64,000 nucleotides of DNA from AP-16 sp963755055 (GTDB lineage: Bacteria > Pseudomonadota > Alphaproteobacteria > Rhizobiales > Xanthobacteraceae), in assembly GCA_963755055.1 (NCBI GenBank), contig CAVWIS010000057.1, positions 62,001 to 126,000 on the forward strand, written 5' to 3'. Below the pieces are notes generated by a model. It was not told the DNA's origin. It did not search any database and was given only the letters and a program-made list of their open reading frames with translations. The position numbers and the translations under genes were made by a program. Positions 1-8,542 of this stretch are shown piece after piece. Every line of letters begins with the position of its first letter. Positions within the stretch are counted from its first letter, which is position 1.

Positions 1-600
1 ATGCACGCGGTGCATGTCCGGCGTCACAACGAACCAGCGCAGGGCGCGATCGAATCCCACGCGGATCCGGACGTTGCTGTGGTTGAACAGCGAGGTGGCA
101 TTGAGCAGCACCTCGAAGATCAACACGGCAACCGCCGGCGCTCCCAGCGCTGCGACCATGGCGAGCTTGATCACCATCGACAGCAAAATCTCGATCGGAT
201 GGAAGCGCAGCCCGGTGGTTACGTCGAATTCGAGGTCGGCGTGATGCATGCGATGCAGCCGCCACAGCGCCGGCACGGCATGAAAGAGGACATGTTGGAA
301 ATAGATCGCAAGATCGAGAAGAACGACCGAGGCAACGACAGCAATCCAGACCGGGAGCGTGATCGCATTGAACAGGCCCGATCCATGCGCCTCGGCAACG
401 AGGGCGAGGCCGACGGCCGTGATCGGGAACACGAGGCGGACGAGAAGCGTGTCCACCGCCACCACACCGAGATTGCTCGGCCAGCGCATGGCACGCCCAA
501 TCACCTGTTGGCGTCGCGGACCGACCAGCTCCCAAATCGCCATCACAGCGAAGACACCGCCGAAGGCGCCCAGACGGACATAGGGTTCGTAAGCGAACAT
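1..600 (-). CDS. Sterol desaturase / fatty acid hydroxylase family protein (partial, C-terminus off the left edge)
   Basis: Reading leftward from an ATG at 600, an open frame of 200 codons reaches the window edge without a stop. It shows the eight-histidine di-iron signature of the membrane fatty-acid-hydroxylase superfamily: HVLFH, then HRMHH, and HRVH at the very edge, separated by hydrophobic segments. Such enzymes are integral membrane oxygenases acting on sterols, carotenoids or fatty acids; the substrate here cannot be told. It starts 85 bp from, and divergent to, the ArsR-rhodanese gene, so the two probably share a regulated intergenic region. A fragment of a paralog sits at 13680-13810, also next to an arsR gene. 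Family assignment is firm. Confidence 0.85.
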   Translation of the reverse strand, partial: MFAYEPYVRLGAFGGVFAVMAIWELVGPRRQQVIGRAMRWPSNLGVVAVDTLLVRLVFPITAVGLALVAEAHGSGLFNAITLPVWIAVVASVVLLDLAIYFQHVLFHAVPALWRLHRMHHADLEFDVTTGLRFHPIEILLSMVIKLAMVAALGAPAVAVLIFEVLLNATSLFNHSNVRIRVGFDRALRWFVVTPDMHRVH

Positions 601-620
601 GGGTCGAACGGTCTCGCTGC

Positions 621-648
621 TTGACAACGACTGAATTTTCATTATTCA
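621..648 (+). promoter_or_regulatory. Putative sigma-70-type promoter of the ArsR-rhodanese gene
   Basis: A perfect TTGACA at 621-626 is followed 16 bp later by TATTCA at 643-648, about 37 bp before the ATG at 686. The -10 is weak and the call rests on position and on the overlap with the adjacent operator-like palindrome. Confidence 0.4.
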
Positions 649-667
649 ATCATTATCTTGAATGATT
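648..667. promoter_or_regulatory. Palindromic operator candidate between the desaturase and ArsR-rhodanese genes
   Basis: AATCATT at 648-654 and AATGATT at 661-667 are perfect 7-bp inverted arms with a 6-bp spacer, in an AT-rich stretch unlike its surroundings. An overlapping second symmetry, ATTCAA-N8-TTGAAT, lies at 645-664. ArsR-family repressors bind such 12-2-12-like AT-rich palindromes. Autoregulation and control of the divergent desaturase are inferred. Confidence 0.55.
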
Positions 668-685
668 TAAATTAGCAGCCAGGCG

Positions 686-1354
686 ATGTCAAGGCGCAAT
701 CCGAAATTGGCGCTGTTCCACCAGTTCGCCGTCGTCGCCAAATCGCTGGCGCATGCGCATCGGCTCGAGCTCCTGGAGCAACTGGCGCAGGGCCAGCGAA
801 GCGTCGAGGTGTTGGCGGATCGAACCGGATTGTCAGTCGCGAATACGTCGCAGCACCTGCAGCAGATGCGGCGCGCGGGGATCGTATCCGCGCGACGTGA
901 GGGCAGGTTCGTCTTCTACGCGCTCGCCGATGAGTCCGTGCTCGACCTCATGTCGGTACTGCGCCGGATTGCCGAGCAGAACATCGCTGAAGTGGAACGG
1001 GTGATCCGGAGCTACTTCAACGAGCGAGATAGAATGGAGCCGGTGTCGCGCCAAGAGCTGTTGGAGCAGTCGCGGGCAGGCGCGGTGATCGTCCTTGACG
1101 TTCGGCCGCCGGATGAATTCGCATTGGGACATCTACCGGGTGCGGTGAACATCCCGTTGCGCGAGCTCGAGGCGCGGCTCGCCGAGCTCGATCCCACGCA
1201 GGAGATCGTCGCCTACTGCCGCGGCCCATACTGCGTCCTCTCCTACGAGGCCGTCGCCGCGCTCCGCGCCCGGGGCTTCAAGATCCGCAGACTGCAAGAC
1301 GGCCTTCCGGAGTGGCGCGCGGCGGGCCTGCCGGTTGTCAGCGGCGAAGCGTGA
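686..1354 (+). CDS. ArsR-family transcriptional regulator fused to a rhodanese domain
   Basis: The 222-residue protein has an N-terminal winged-helix ArsR/SmtB domain (about residues 10-100, recognition helix around VANTSQHLQQMR) and a C-terminal rhodanese domain (about 120-218). The rhodanese active-site loop is CRGPYC, with the presumed catalytic Cys at 178 and a second Cys at 183. Fusions of this kind are thought to couple persulfide or thiol redox chemistry to repression. There is no ArsR-type CxC metal site in the HTH, which fits sulfur sensing better than arsenic sensing. The gene is divergent from the desaturase with a palindrome between them. The start ATG lies just downstream of the AT-rich operator. 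Confidence 0.85.
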   Translation: MSRRNPKLALFHQFAVVAKSLAHAHRLELLEQLAQGQRSVEVLADRTGLSVANTSQHLQQMRRAGIVSARREGRFVFYALADESVLDLMSVLRRIAEQNIAEVERVIRSYFNERDRMEPVSRQELLEQSRAGAVIVLDVRPPDEFALGHLPGAVNIPLRELEARLAELDPTQEIVAYCRGPYCVLSYEAVAALRARGFKIRRLQDGLPEWRAAGLPVVSGEA

Positions 1355-1368
1355 TCTACGGCCGAATT

Positions 1369-2009
1369 CTAGGGTTCAGGAGCGCCGGGACGTTGCTTGC
1401 TGTGCGGAGCGCGCGCGGTGATGAGCTTGATCAAGTCATCCACGACAAACCGGGATTCCACGATCTCCAGGCCGGCCTGCGGAACGTACCGCTCGGTCTG
1501 ACGATCGAAGCTCGCGCCATAGGCCCAGCCGATCCAGGGGGCCCACAGCTTGGCGATGACGCGTCGCGTGCTGCTGCGTGGCAGCACATACTCCAACAGA
1601 CGAATGGTCCCGCCCGGTTTGACGATGCGCGCGAGCTCCCGCAGCGCGGCCAGCTGAAACTCGTCCGGGAGAACGCAGAATAGGAATGTCGCCACGGCTG
1701 CGTCGAAGAACCGGTCTGGATATTCGAGGTGGGTCACGTCCATCTGCCGCAGATCAAGGGTTGCGACCGATGCGTTGCGTCGCCGTTCGGCGCGCGCCAG
1801 CATGGCCGCGCTGATGTCGATGCCGGTGACTTTGGCTGTGGATAGAACGGGAAATTCCGTCCAGTGCCGACGCCTGCGTCCAAAATCCGGCCCGACAGCC
1901 CTTCGAACAGCAGCGGCCTGATCCTGCGATACCGCCAGAACTCGAACGGCAGGTCGAGCAGGTCGTAGAGCGGTGCGATCCTCTGGTAGCGTTCGAGGCT
2001 GGACGGCAC
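1369..2009 (-). pseudogene. Class I SAM-dependent methyltransferase, frameshifted
   Basis: Two overlapping reading frames together give one methyltransferase of about 213 residues. The first (from ATG at 2009) carries YDLLDLPFEFWRYR and motif I LDAGVGTGRN. The second resumes with VTGIDISAAMLARAERR, then LDLRQMDVTHL and LRELARIVKPGGTIRLLEY, and ends at 1369. The frames join near position 1840, where one base appears to be missing. The pattern resembles UbiE/phospholipid-N-methyltransferase-like enzymes. It ends 15 bp after the convergent ArsR-rhodanese gene. It may be a pseudogene or a sequencing error; the protein-level conservation on both sides of the shift suggests the lesion is recent. 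Confidence 0.7.
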
Positions 2010-2133
2010 CTCAAGTCTCCACGCCGGCCTTGTTGTGCGCTCCCGCCCTCGAGCATCCGCGGCGCGCCGTCAACGTCCCGCTCGACGTTCGCGAAAGACG
2101 CCATCATCGATCCCGATCATGGTACACCGCATC

Positions 2134-2455
2134 ATGCAACTCGTCTCGACGATCACCTGTCCTGCCTGCGGACATCGCGCCGCGGAGACCATGCCGACCG
2201 ACGCCTGCATGTTCTTCTATGTGTGCCAGGGCTGCGGGACACGCCTCAAGGCCAAGGCAGGCGATTGAGGTCCCCTGTCCGCCGATGCAGGAAGCACGGG
2301 CGGTGAGCGGGGAGCCCGGTTGCCGCAGGTAATCGCCTCGTGGGCCAGGCGCCCGGGCCGGCATGCCCCAATCCGGCTCCGTGTGTTGCCAAGCGGGACC
2401 GGATGCCGATCATGATATGGGCACTGTTGCGGCATCCGTCGATCCGGGGCTGGTA
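2134..2455 (+). pseudogene. Decayed duplicate of the GDCCVxC-protein / membrane-protein region
   Basis: Positions 2134-2268 encode 44 residues nearly identical to the intact protein at 16956-17177 (MQLVSTITCPACGHRAAE... to KAKAGD), but a 23-base deletion right after GD removes the CCVFC motif and creates an in-frame TGA at 2266-2268. Downstream, 2269-2375 matches the sequence after the intact copy through a GCGCCCGGGCCGGCAT core. Then 2381-2455 matches the 3' end of the membrane-protein gene (GCCGATCATGAT...GCGGCATCC). So this is a duplicated two-gene segment that lost most of its interior. A slightly longer start at 2119 is possible but the product would still lack the key motif. Confidence 0.75.
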
Positions 2456-2485
2456 TCCGGTTCGCTGGTCGCGCTGGTCTGGGTC

Positions 2486-2680
2486 ATGGCAATTTCCCAC
2501 GGAAACGGTCGAGCGGCACCAACGAGTGTCGCGGACCTGTTTGATCGCACGATGCGCGGCTGGAAGGCGACGCACGATGTAACGCGCGCCAGCATCGCAA
2601 TCATGCGCGACAACCGCCTGGTCTTTGCCGCCGGCTATGGAGGCCGCGGCACCAACGAGCGCGTCAAGCATTTCCTCGCG
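2486..2680 (+). pseudogene. N-terminal remnant of a serine hydrolase (beta-lactamase family)
   Basis: A 60-residue open stretch reads LFDRTMRGWKATHDVTRASI then AIMRDNRLVFAAGYGGRG. It resembles the beginning of class-C beta-lactamase/EstB-type serine hydrolases just before the SxxK nucleophile region. The match stops at RVKHF, at the point where the low-GC convergent MFS gene ends, so the rest of the gene has been replaced. Assignment is by pattern only. Confidence 0.45.
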
Positions 2681-3905
2681 AAATCCGCCCTCCCTGCTCG
2701 TGCAAGATCATCGCAAGCGGAGATGCCAGTGCCAGCACAATCGCGAGCCCAAGCGCTGGATCGCTCGAGACGACCGCTGCGAGCAATGCGCCACATGCCG
2801 CCCCTGCCATTTGCGCGAAGCCGAACAAGGCTGCCGCCACTCCGGCTTTGTTACCGAACGGCGACAGTGCCGCCGCGCTCGACAGCGGGCTTGCGATGCC
2901 CACTCCGAACAAGAAAATTGCCGTCGTAGACACAAACGGCAGGAACGCGCTGTTCGCGACCAGCACAGCGAGAAGAAGCGCGACGGCTCCAATAACCGAA
3001 AATCCCAATCCGACCAGCATTGCGCGATAGAGACCGAGCCTTGCCGATAACTTTGGCGCCAGCATGCTGGCCACAAACACCAATACAACAACGCCGGCGA
3101 ACAGCAAACCGAGCGTGACAGGAGAAAATCCGAAACGTTCGAGGAGCACGCGCGGCGCCGCCGAGAAAACGGCAAACAAACCCGCCACCAGCAGGCTTGC
3201 AGTCCTGGCCGGCGCAACAAACCTGGCATCTCGGATCAGGTCAAGATAGGCACCGCCAACCGCAAGAGGATTCACGGAACCGTTGGGGGACGAATTAGTC
3301 TCGCCGACCAGCGTTGCATACGCCAACAGAGCGCAGATTGCGAAAATTGCCACAAAAACAAATTCCGATCGCCAGCCAAAGAAATGATCAAGCGCGCTGC
3401 CGACTATTGGCGAAAAGCCCGGGGCGGCTGCGGTTGCGATCGCTGTTAATGCCATTACTTTTGCAAGCGCCTGCCCCTCGAACAGATCCCGCGCAATCGC
3501 ACGCGAAAGCACCATGGCGGTGCAGGCGCCAACCGCTTGCACCGATCTGCCGACCAGCAGGTTTGAAAGATCGCCGGCCAACGCGCACCAAACCGTGCCG
3601 GCCACGAACATGCAAAGCCCGGCCAGAATCGGTATCCGTCGACCGAATCGGTCGGACACTGGTCCAACAATCAATTGTCCGACGGCAAAAACTCCAAGAA
3701 AAATGGTGATGGTCGAAGTGACGACCGCGCTCGATACGTGCAAATCGGCCGCCATGGCCGGCAGCGAGGGCAGAAAAATATTGGTTGCCAGCAGTCCCAT
3801 CGCAGCAAACGCACAAATCACCGCGACGCAGGCCGGTATTGTCTGATCTTTGGGCTCCGCTATCCGCACTTTGCTCTGATGTACGACCGACAATTTTATC
3901 GCCAA
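2664..3905 (-). CDS. MFS transporter, Bcr/CflA multidrug-efflux type
   Basis: The 413-residue protein has about 12 hydrophobic segments and the MFS motif A in the loop after TM2, GPVSDRFGRRIPIL. The N-terminal TM1 signature ATNIFLPSLPAMAADL is typical of the Bcr/CflA family of drug:proton antiporters in the inner membrane. Base composition is visibly lower in GC than neighbouring genes (roughly the mid-50s percent by eye), shared with the next gene, suggesting joint acquisition. It lies 57 bp downstream of, and in the same direction as, the acyltransferase-like gene, so they may be an operon in which this protein exports the partner's product. The substrate is unknown. Confidence 0.8.
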   Translation of the reverse strand: MAIKLSVVHQSKVRIAEPKDQTIPACVAVICAFAAMGLLATNIFLPSLPAMAADLHVSSAVVTSTITIFLGVFAVGQLIVGPVSDRFGRRIPILAGLCMFVAGTVWCALAGDLSNLLVGRSVQAVGACTAMVLSRAIARDLFEGQALAKVMALTAIATAAAPGFSPIVGSALDHFFGWRSEFVFVAIFAICALLAYATLVGETNSSPNGSVNPLAVGGAYLDLIRDARFVAPARTASLLVAGLFAVFSAAPRVLLERFGFSPVTLGLLFAGVVVLVFVASMLAPKLSARLGLYRAMLVGLGFSVIGAVALLLAVLVANSAFLPFVSTTAIFLFGVGIASPLSSAAALSPFGNKAGVAAALFGFAQMAGAACGALLAAVVSSDPALGLAIVLALASPLAMILHEQGGRISRGNA

Positions 3906-3962
3906 AGTGCCAAATCCTTTTGAGACCCTACAAGGTCCCGCGGTGCGCGGCCTTGAGGTGAA

Positions 3963-4826
3963 TCAATCAGCCATTCGATTGATTTCAGCACCGGCTTTGG
4001 ATGAGCGAATGACGGCTTCGGGTCTGGTGCCGTTCACGTCCCGGGGTCGCGCCAGATATTGCGAGCGCAGCAGGGCCATTCTCCGGCTTTGCTCAACGAC
4101 ACGCGACGTTCGAGCTCTCATGTATTCGACTGCGCCCGGAGCGCGAAAATCATAGTAGATGATGAAGTCGTTGATCTTCTCATCTCCAAGCAGATGCAGC
4201 GGCTCGTGAACGGCCGGGTCAAGGCCGACTTTGACGAAGCTATTCAGAAGCGACGCTCGGGTAATTCCTACAAGCAGATCAGCTCCGCAAGCTACGGCGG
4301 CTTCAGCGACGCCACCACAGAGAACGAAAAAGGCCGAAGATCCATGGTATGGCCTTCTGACTACGACGTTAATCACCTCCTTGAGACGAATATTGGAGCG
4401 GACGCTGACGGGTATTCGGGCCAAAAAGAACTCCGCTCGATCTCTATCCAGGTCTTTCAGCCCGCAAATTCCCGCGATCCGCCCCTCCTCGTCCACAACT
4501 CCAAATCGCTTGACATCTGATCCTGGCAAGAACGCCTTCGAAAATATTCGCTCGCGCATGTACGTGCTGCTCAGAAGCTCGTCGTATTCGTCGAACTCCT
4601 CTCTTGTCGCCAGAGGTTTGAAAATCAGTTCGGCCGATTGAACTTGTCCATCCGGAGCATTCATTTCGATTGTTCTCCTACCGCTCTTGAGCAGGAGCGC
4701 GTCGGCGCCCTGCTCAGCCTGTGCCCGCAACGCAATGGGTTCTGACTTCTTCCTCAGGGAAGAGAGGTCGACGAGATCGACGCTCAGCACGTCTTCGAAT
4801 AGCTGGCCATGGTGTTTGAGCGTCAT
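3963..4826 (-). CDS. GNAT-fold acyltransferase-like protein, possibly N-acyl amino acid synthase (FeeM)-like
   Basis: A 287-residue soluble protein. The middle third (about residues 65-225) looks like a GNAT / autoinducer-synthase fold: ELIFKPLATREEFDEYDELL, then VDEEGRIAGICGLKDLDR, then INVVVRRPYHGSSAFFVLCG (a beta-strand plus helix like the acyl-CoA or acyl-carrier pocket), then VGITRASLLNSFVKVGLDP. This order resembles FeeM-type N-acyl amino acid synthases and large GNAT proteins. I cannot assign a substrate. The gene is low in GC compared with its surroundings and precedes an exporter gene in the same direction. Hypothetical function; the fold assignment is an inference. Confidence 0.5.
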   Translation of the reverse strand: MTLKHHGQLFEDVLSVDLVDLSSLRKKSEPIALRAQAEQGADALLLKSGRRTIEMNAPDGQVQSAELIFKPLATREEFDEYDELLSSTYMRERIFSKAFLPGSDVKRFGVVDEEGRIAGICGLKDLDRDRAEFFLARIPVSVRSNIRLKEVINVVVRRPYHGSSAFFVLCGGVAEAAVACGADLLVGITRASLLNSFVKVGLDPAVHEPLHLLGDEKINDFIIYYDFRAPGAVEYMRARTSRVVEQSRRMALLRSQYLARPRDVNGTRPEAVIRSSKAGAEINRMAD

Positions 4827-4989
4827 TCGTCAGGCGAATACGATAGCGCCGGCGAAAAGACTTTCTTTCGCCCTTGGTGGACGCTTGAAATACACTTGGA
4901 TTATTGTTGAGAGAAGCTTGCGGTTTGCTTTACAGCGACTGCTAACCTGATGCCGCGCCTTCCGGATAGGATGCGCAGGCTGGAAGCGA

Positions 4990-6546
4990 CTAATTCATAC
5001 CCGCCCGCCGCAAGCCCTCAAAAAAAAGCTCGCGGTCTGGCGCCCGCACGAGCACAAGCTCACTCGACGCCCACGCCAGCGAGATGTTGGGCTGGGCTCG
5101 GCGCAGATCCTGCAGCGCAGCCTCGGCGACGTCCTTCTCGCCAGCCATGCCGGCCGCCGCCGTCAGCACCCGAAAGCCGCCCACAAAGTCGGGACGCTGG
5201 CGGATTCCTTCGCGAGCCAGCCGGATTGCCTTGTCGTATTGCCGTTCGACAAACGCCGCCCATGCCGCCACGCCATAGTAGACCGCGCAGAAGGGATCGC
5301 GCGGACTGAGCCGAAGCGCGCGATCAGCCGCCTCAATGCCTTCGCGGTTGCGCCCCGCATATGTCAGCACCATGCCATAATAGCCGAGCGCCAACGAAAA
5401 ATTCGGATTGCGGCGCAGCGCCGCTTCCAATGCGGCAAGGGCATCCTGCGTGCGCCCCGAATAGACATGGGCACAGGCCAGCGCCAGGTGCGCCCAGGCA
5501 TCCTCATCGTCCACCCGCACCGCCGCAAGGGCAGCGCGTTCGGCCAGCGGTGTGACGTTTGCGGCGTCCTCCCAACCCATGGAGGCGCCGAAAGTGTGGC
5601 TCACCGCCAGCATGGCGAGCGCCTGCGCATAATTCGGATCGATGGCGATTGCCTGCTCCAGCAGCTTCTGGCTTGCCATATTGTCGGCGCGGGTGACACG
5701 CCAGAAATGCCACAGCGCTCGCATGACCAGATCCCAAGCGTCGAGGCTGTCGGGAGGCTTGCGCTGCGCGCGAAAATTTTCCGCGGCGTAGAGCTGCGGC
5801 TCGATCGCCGCAACAATTGCATTTGTGATCTCGTCCTGCATCGCAAACACCTCGGCCAGCTCGCGGTCGTATCGTTCCGCCCATAGCTGGCTACCCGTCG
5901 CGACGTCGCTGAGTTGCACGGTAATCCGGACACGCTCGCCCTCCTTGCGCACGCTGCCTTCCACGACATAGCCGGCGCCAAGTTCCTCGCCGATCTGCCT
6001 CAGGTGGACGGCCCTGCCCTTGTACGAGAAAGAGGAGTTGCGTGCGACGACATTGAACCAGCGCAGCCTTGTCAGCGCGGTGATGATGTCCTCGCTGATT
6101 CCGTCAGAGAAGTATTCCTGTTGCGGTTCACCGCTCATGTTGACGAAGGGAAGCATGGCAATCGCGGGCCGATCCGACGACAACGACGGCCGCGTGGAAG
6201 ACGGGCGGGCGACTTGCGCCGGTTCGATGCGCGCAGCCGGCGTCTTCACTTCGCCCACGAACCGCACACCCCTGCGCGGCACTGTCCGGATCATCTTTTG
6301 CTCATCGCCGTTGTCCCCTACGGCTCGGCGCGCCGCGTTGATGTGGGTGCCAAGCGTGGAATCCGAGATGATCCGGCCCGCCCAAACATCCGCGAAAAGA
6401 TCATCCTTGCTGACGACGCGTTCGCGGTTTCGCAAAAGGTAGGTCAGCAGATCGAAAACCAGCGGTCGGATCGAAATGAGCGTATCGCGGCGACGCAGCT
6501 CCCGCGTGTCGGTGTCAAGCGTGTACTCCGCAAAAATGAATTGCAC
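4990..6546 (-). CDS. Winged-helix DNA-binding TPR protein (CadC/TolB-like architecture), paralog 1
   Basis: About 518 residues. An OmpR-type winged helix occupies residues 1-95 (VFDLLTYLLRNRERVVSKDDL; STLGTHINAARRAVGD; IRTVPRRGVRFVG). A linker is followed by a TolB/FlgO-like nucleotide-cyclase-associated region (AIAMLPFVNMSGEPQQEYFSDG to LWAERYDREL) and then TPR repeats to the end (AIDPNYAQALAMLAVSHTF, ALRRNPNFSLALGYYGMVL, ALRLSPRDPFCAVYYGVAAW). No receiver domain or membrane segment is seen. I chose the GTG at 6546 because the alignment with the downstream paralog begins exactly there; an in-frame ATG exists at 6588. It is the first of two tandem paralogs. The regulated target is not evident from context. 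Confidence 0.8.
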   Translation of the reverse strand: MQFIFAEYTLDTDTRELRRRDTLISIRPLVFDLLTYLLRNRERVVSKDDLFADVWAGRIISDSTLGTHINAARRAVGDNGDEQKMIRTVPRRGVRFVGEVKTPAARIEPAQVARPSSTRPSLSSDRPAIAMLPFVNMSGEPQQEYFSDGISEDIITALTRLRWFNVVARNSSFSYKGRAVHLRQIGEELGAGYVVEGSVRKEGERVRITVQLSDVATGSQLWAERYDRELAEVFAMQDEITNAIVAAIEPQLYAAENFRAQRKPPDSLDAWDLVMRALWHFWRVTRADNMASQKLLEQAIAIDPNYAQALAMLAVSHTFGASMGWEDAANVTPLAERAALAAVRVDDEDAWAHLALACAHVYSGRTQDALAALEAALRRNPNFSLALGYYGMVLTYAGRNREGIEAADRALRLSPRDPFCAVYYGVAAWAAFVERQYDKAIRLAREGIRQRPDFVGGFRVLTAAAGMAGEKDVAEAALQDLRRAQPNISLAWASSELVLVRAPDRELFFEGLRRAGMN

Positions 6547-6831
6547 ACGATCCTCTTCCACGCTCGCTCGAGCGAAAACCAAGGGCATATAGCATAAAAA
6601 GAAAGCTTATCGCAAAGTATTTCGCCTCCGCTTTCGCCATGCTCGGCACGGGTCGGTCAGACTGCGGGAGTCGGCGATTCCGTCATTCAGCGGCTGCACT
6701 TGATGAGCCGCGCGACAACCCAGCAGTCGATATGGGTGCGGCCAATGTCTCAGTTGGGTGTGCGCCGTGGAAAGGCGGCGCTTTCCAGTGGGTACGAGGC
6801 CCGCCCGAGCGGTGATGATTGGACGGCAACG

Positions 6832-8406
6832 CTAGTCCATGCCCGCGCAGCGCATGCCTTCCAGGAAATTCTCCTGCTGATCCTGCCTGAGAGGCAAATG
6901 TTCGGCGATCCAGGCGAGCGATATGTTGGGTTGGACGCGGCGCAGTTCGTGAAGCGAAGCCCTGGCGAGTTCGATTTCGCCCGCCATGCCGGCGGCGGCG
7001 GTGAGCACGCGGTGGGCCCCGACGAAGTCGGAGCGCGCACGCACGGCCTCGCGCGCCAACCGAATGGCCTCAGCGTAGTTGCGCCCGACGAACTCCGCAT
7101 AGGCGGCAACGCCGTTGAAGATCGCGGAGAACGGATCTCGCGGGCTCAGTCGCAGCGCCCGCCTAGCGGCATTGGAACCATCCTGCCAGCGTCCGACCCA
7201 GCAGAGCACCAAGCCATAGTGAGCGTATGCCAGCGAGAAGTTCGGATTGAGGGACAGCGCCGATTCGAACTCGGCCAATGCGTCTTCGAGACGCCCCAAA
7301 TATGGGTAGACGCCGGCGACCGCGAGATGCGCCCAGGGGTCCTCGCTGTCAGCCCGGATTGCCGCCAGCGCCACCCGTTCCGCTACCGGTACCGCAGTCA
7401 CCCTGTCCTCCCACCCCATATGAGCGCCGAAGATGTGGGTGACCGCCAGCACGCCGAGGGCCTGGCCGTAGTTCGGGGCAATGGCGACCGCCTGCTCGAG
7501 CAGCGCCTGCGCCACGACATTGTCTTGCCGGGTCATCCGCCAGAAATGCGACAGCGCCCGCATCACAAAATCCCAGGCGTCGAGACTCTCGGGCGGCTTG
7601 CGCCGGGCGCGAAAATCTTCCGCCGCATAGAGCTGCGGCTCGATCGCGGCAACGATGGCCTCGGTGATCTCGTCCTGCAAGGCGAACACGTCGGCCAGCG
7701 CCCGGTCGTAGCGCTCCGCCCAGAGGTGGCTGCCGGTAGCGACGTCGTTGAGCTGCGCGGTGATGCGCACGCGGTCGCCGCTCTTGCGCACGCTGCCCTC
7801 CACCACATAGCCGACGCCGAGCTCCTCGCCGACCTGCTTCATATGGACGGACTTGCCCTTGTACGTGAAGGACGAGTTGCGCGCGATGACGAAGAACCAT
7901 CGCAGCTTGGAGAGCGCCGTGATGATGTCCTCGCTGATGCCATCGGAAAAATAGTCCTGCTCCGGATCGCCGCTCATGTTGACGAAGGGAAGGACCGCGA
8001 TGGCCGGACGGTCGGGCGGCGGCAAGCCCGGGCGCCGCGTCTCCCGGAGCGCGTCGGGCGGCGCGCCGGCGGCATGCGGCGGCTCGGCGTTGTCCGGCTG
8101 GATGTGCACGGCGCCGACGAAACGCAGCCCCTTGCGCGCGATGGTGCGGATCAGCCTCTGCTCCCCGCCGCTGTCGCCGACCGCCTTGCGCGCGGCGTTG
8201 ATGCGGCTGGTCAGGGTCGAAGCCGACACGATCCGGCCGCCCCAGACCGACGCGATGAGATCGTCCTTGCTGACCACCCGTTCGCGATTCTGCACCAAGC
8301 AGACCAGGAGATCGAACACCTGCGGCTCGACCGCAACCGGCGTCACGCCGCGAGTGAGCTCGCGCCGGTCGGTGTCAAGCGTGTGATCGGCAAAGAGAAA
8401 TTGCAC
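6832..8406 (-). CDS. Winged-helix DNA-binding TPR protein, paralog 2
   Basis: About 524 residues with the same architecture as the neighbour at 4990-6546 and very high similarity throughout: winged helix (VFDLLVCLVQNRERVVSKDD, STLTSRINAARKAVGD), TolB-like block (AIAVLPFVNMSGDPEQDYFSDG), and TPR repeats to the C-terminus. The linker between the winged helix and the TolB-like block is the least conserved part. A GTG at 8406 matches the paralog's start; an ATG at 8436 would add ten arginine-rich residues. The two genes are in the same direction, 285 bp apart, so they arose by tandem duplication and may each have their own promoter. Confidence 0.8.
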   Translation of the reverse strand: MQFLFADHTLDTDRRELTRGVTPVAVEPQVFDLLVCLVQNRERVVSKDDLIASVWGGRIVSASTLTSRINAARKAVGDSGGEQRLIRTIARKGLRFVGAVHIQPDNAEPPHAAGAPPDALRETRRPGLPPPDRPAIAVLPFVNMSGDPEQDYFSDGISEDIITALSKLRWFFVIARNSSFTYKGKSVHMKQVGEELGVGYVVEGSVRKSGDRVRITAQLNDVATGSHLWAERYDRALADVFALQDEITEAIVAAIEPQLYAAEDFRARRKPPESLDAWDFVMRALSHFWRMTRQDNVVAQALLEQAVAIAPNYGQALGVLAVTHIFGAHMGWEDRVTAVPVAERVALAAIRADSEDPWAHLAVAGVYPYLGRLEDALAEFESALSLNPNFSLAYAHYGLVLCWVGRWQDGSNAARRALRLSPRDPFSAIFNGVAAYAEFVGRNYAEAIRLAREAVRARSDFVGAHRVLTAAAGMAGEIELARASLHELRRVQPNISLAWIAEHLPLRQDQQENFLEGMRCAGMD

Positions 8407-8542
8407 TCTGGTCCCAATCCGGCGACGCCGCCTCAAGCAATGGTCAGGCGCAAATCAAGCGCGTCTCAAGCACAAATCAAGCGCCGGGCAAAGTCTTTCG
8501 GCCGCGCTACGGGCATCCTCAGCGCGGCTCCCGAAGCAGAGG

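Noticed and set aside
1..624. Long open frame on the plus strand (207 codons) with many His and Arg residues
   Set aside because: It is the complement of the sterol-desaturase gene, whose membrane and histidine motifs on the minus strand are clear. High GC gives long antisense open frames throughout.
1429..1440. CTTGATCAAG resembling an FNR half-site pair
   Set aside because: Arms are adjacent without the four-base spacer and the site lies inside the methyltransferase coding region.
2266..2268. Possible selenocysteine TGA in the GDCCVxC duplicate
   Set aside because: Explained by a 23-base deletion when aligned with the intact copy; no CVxC follows.
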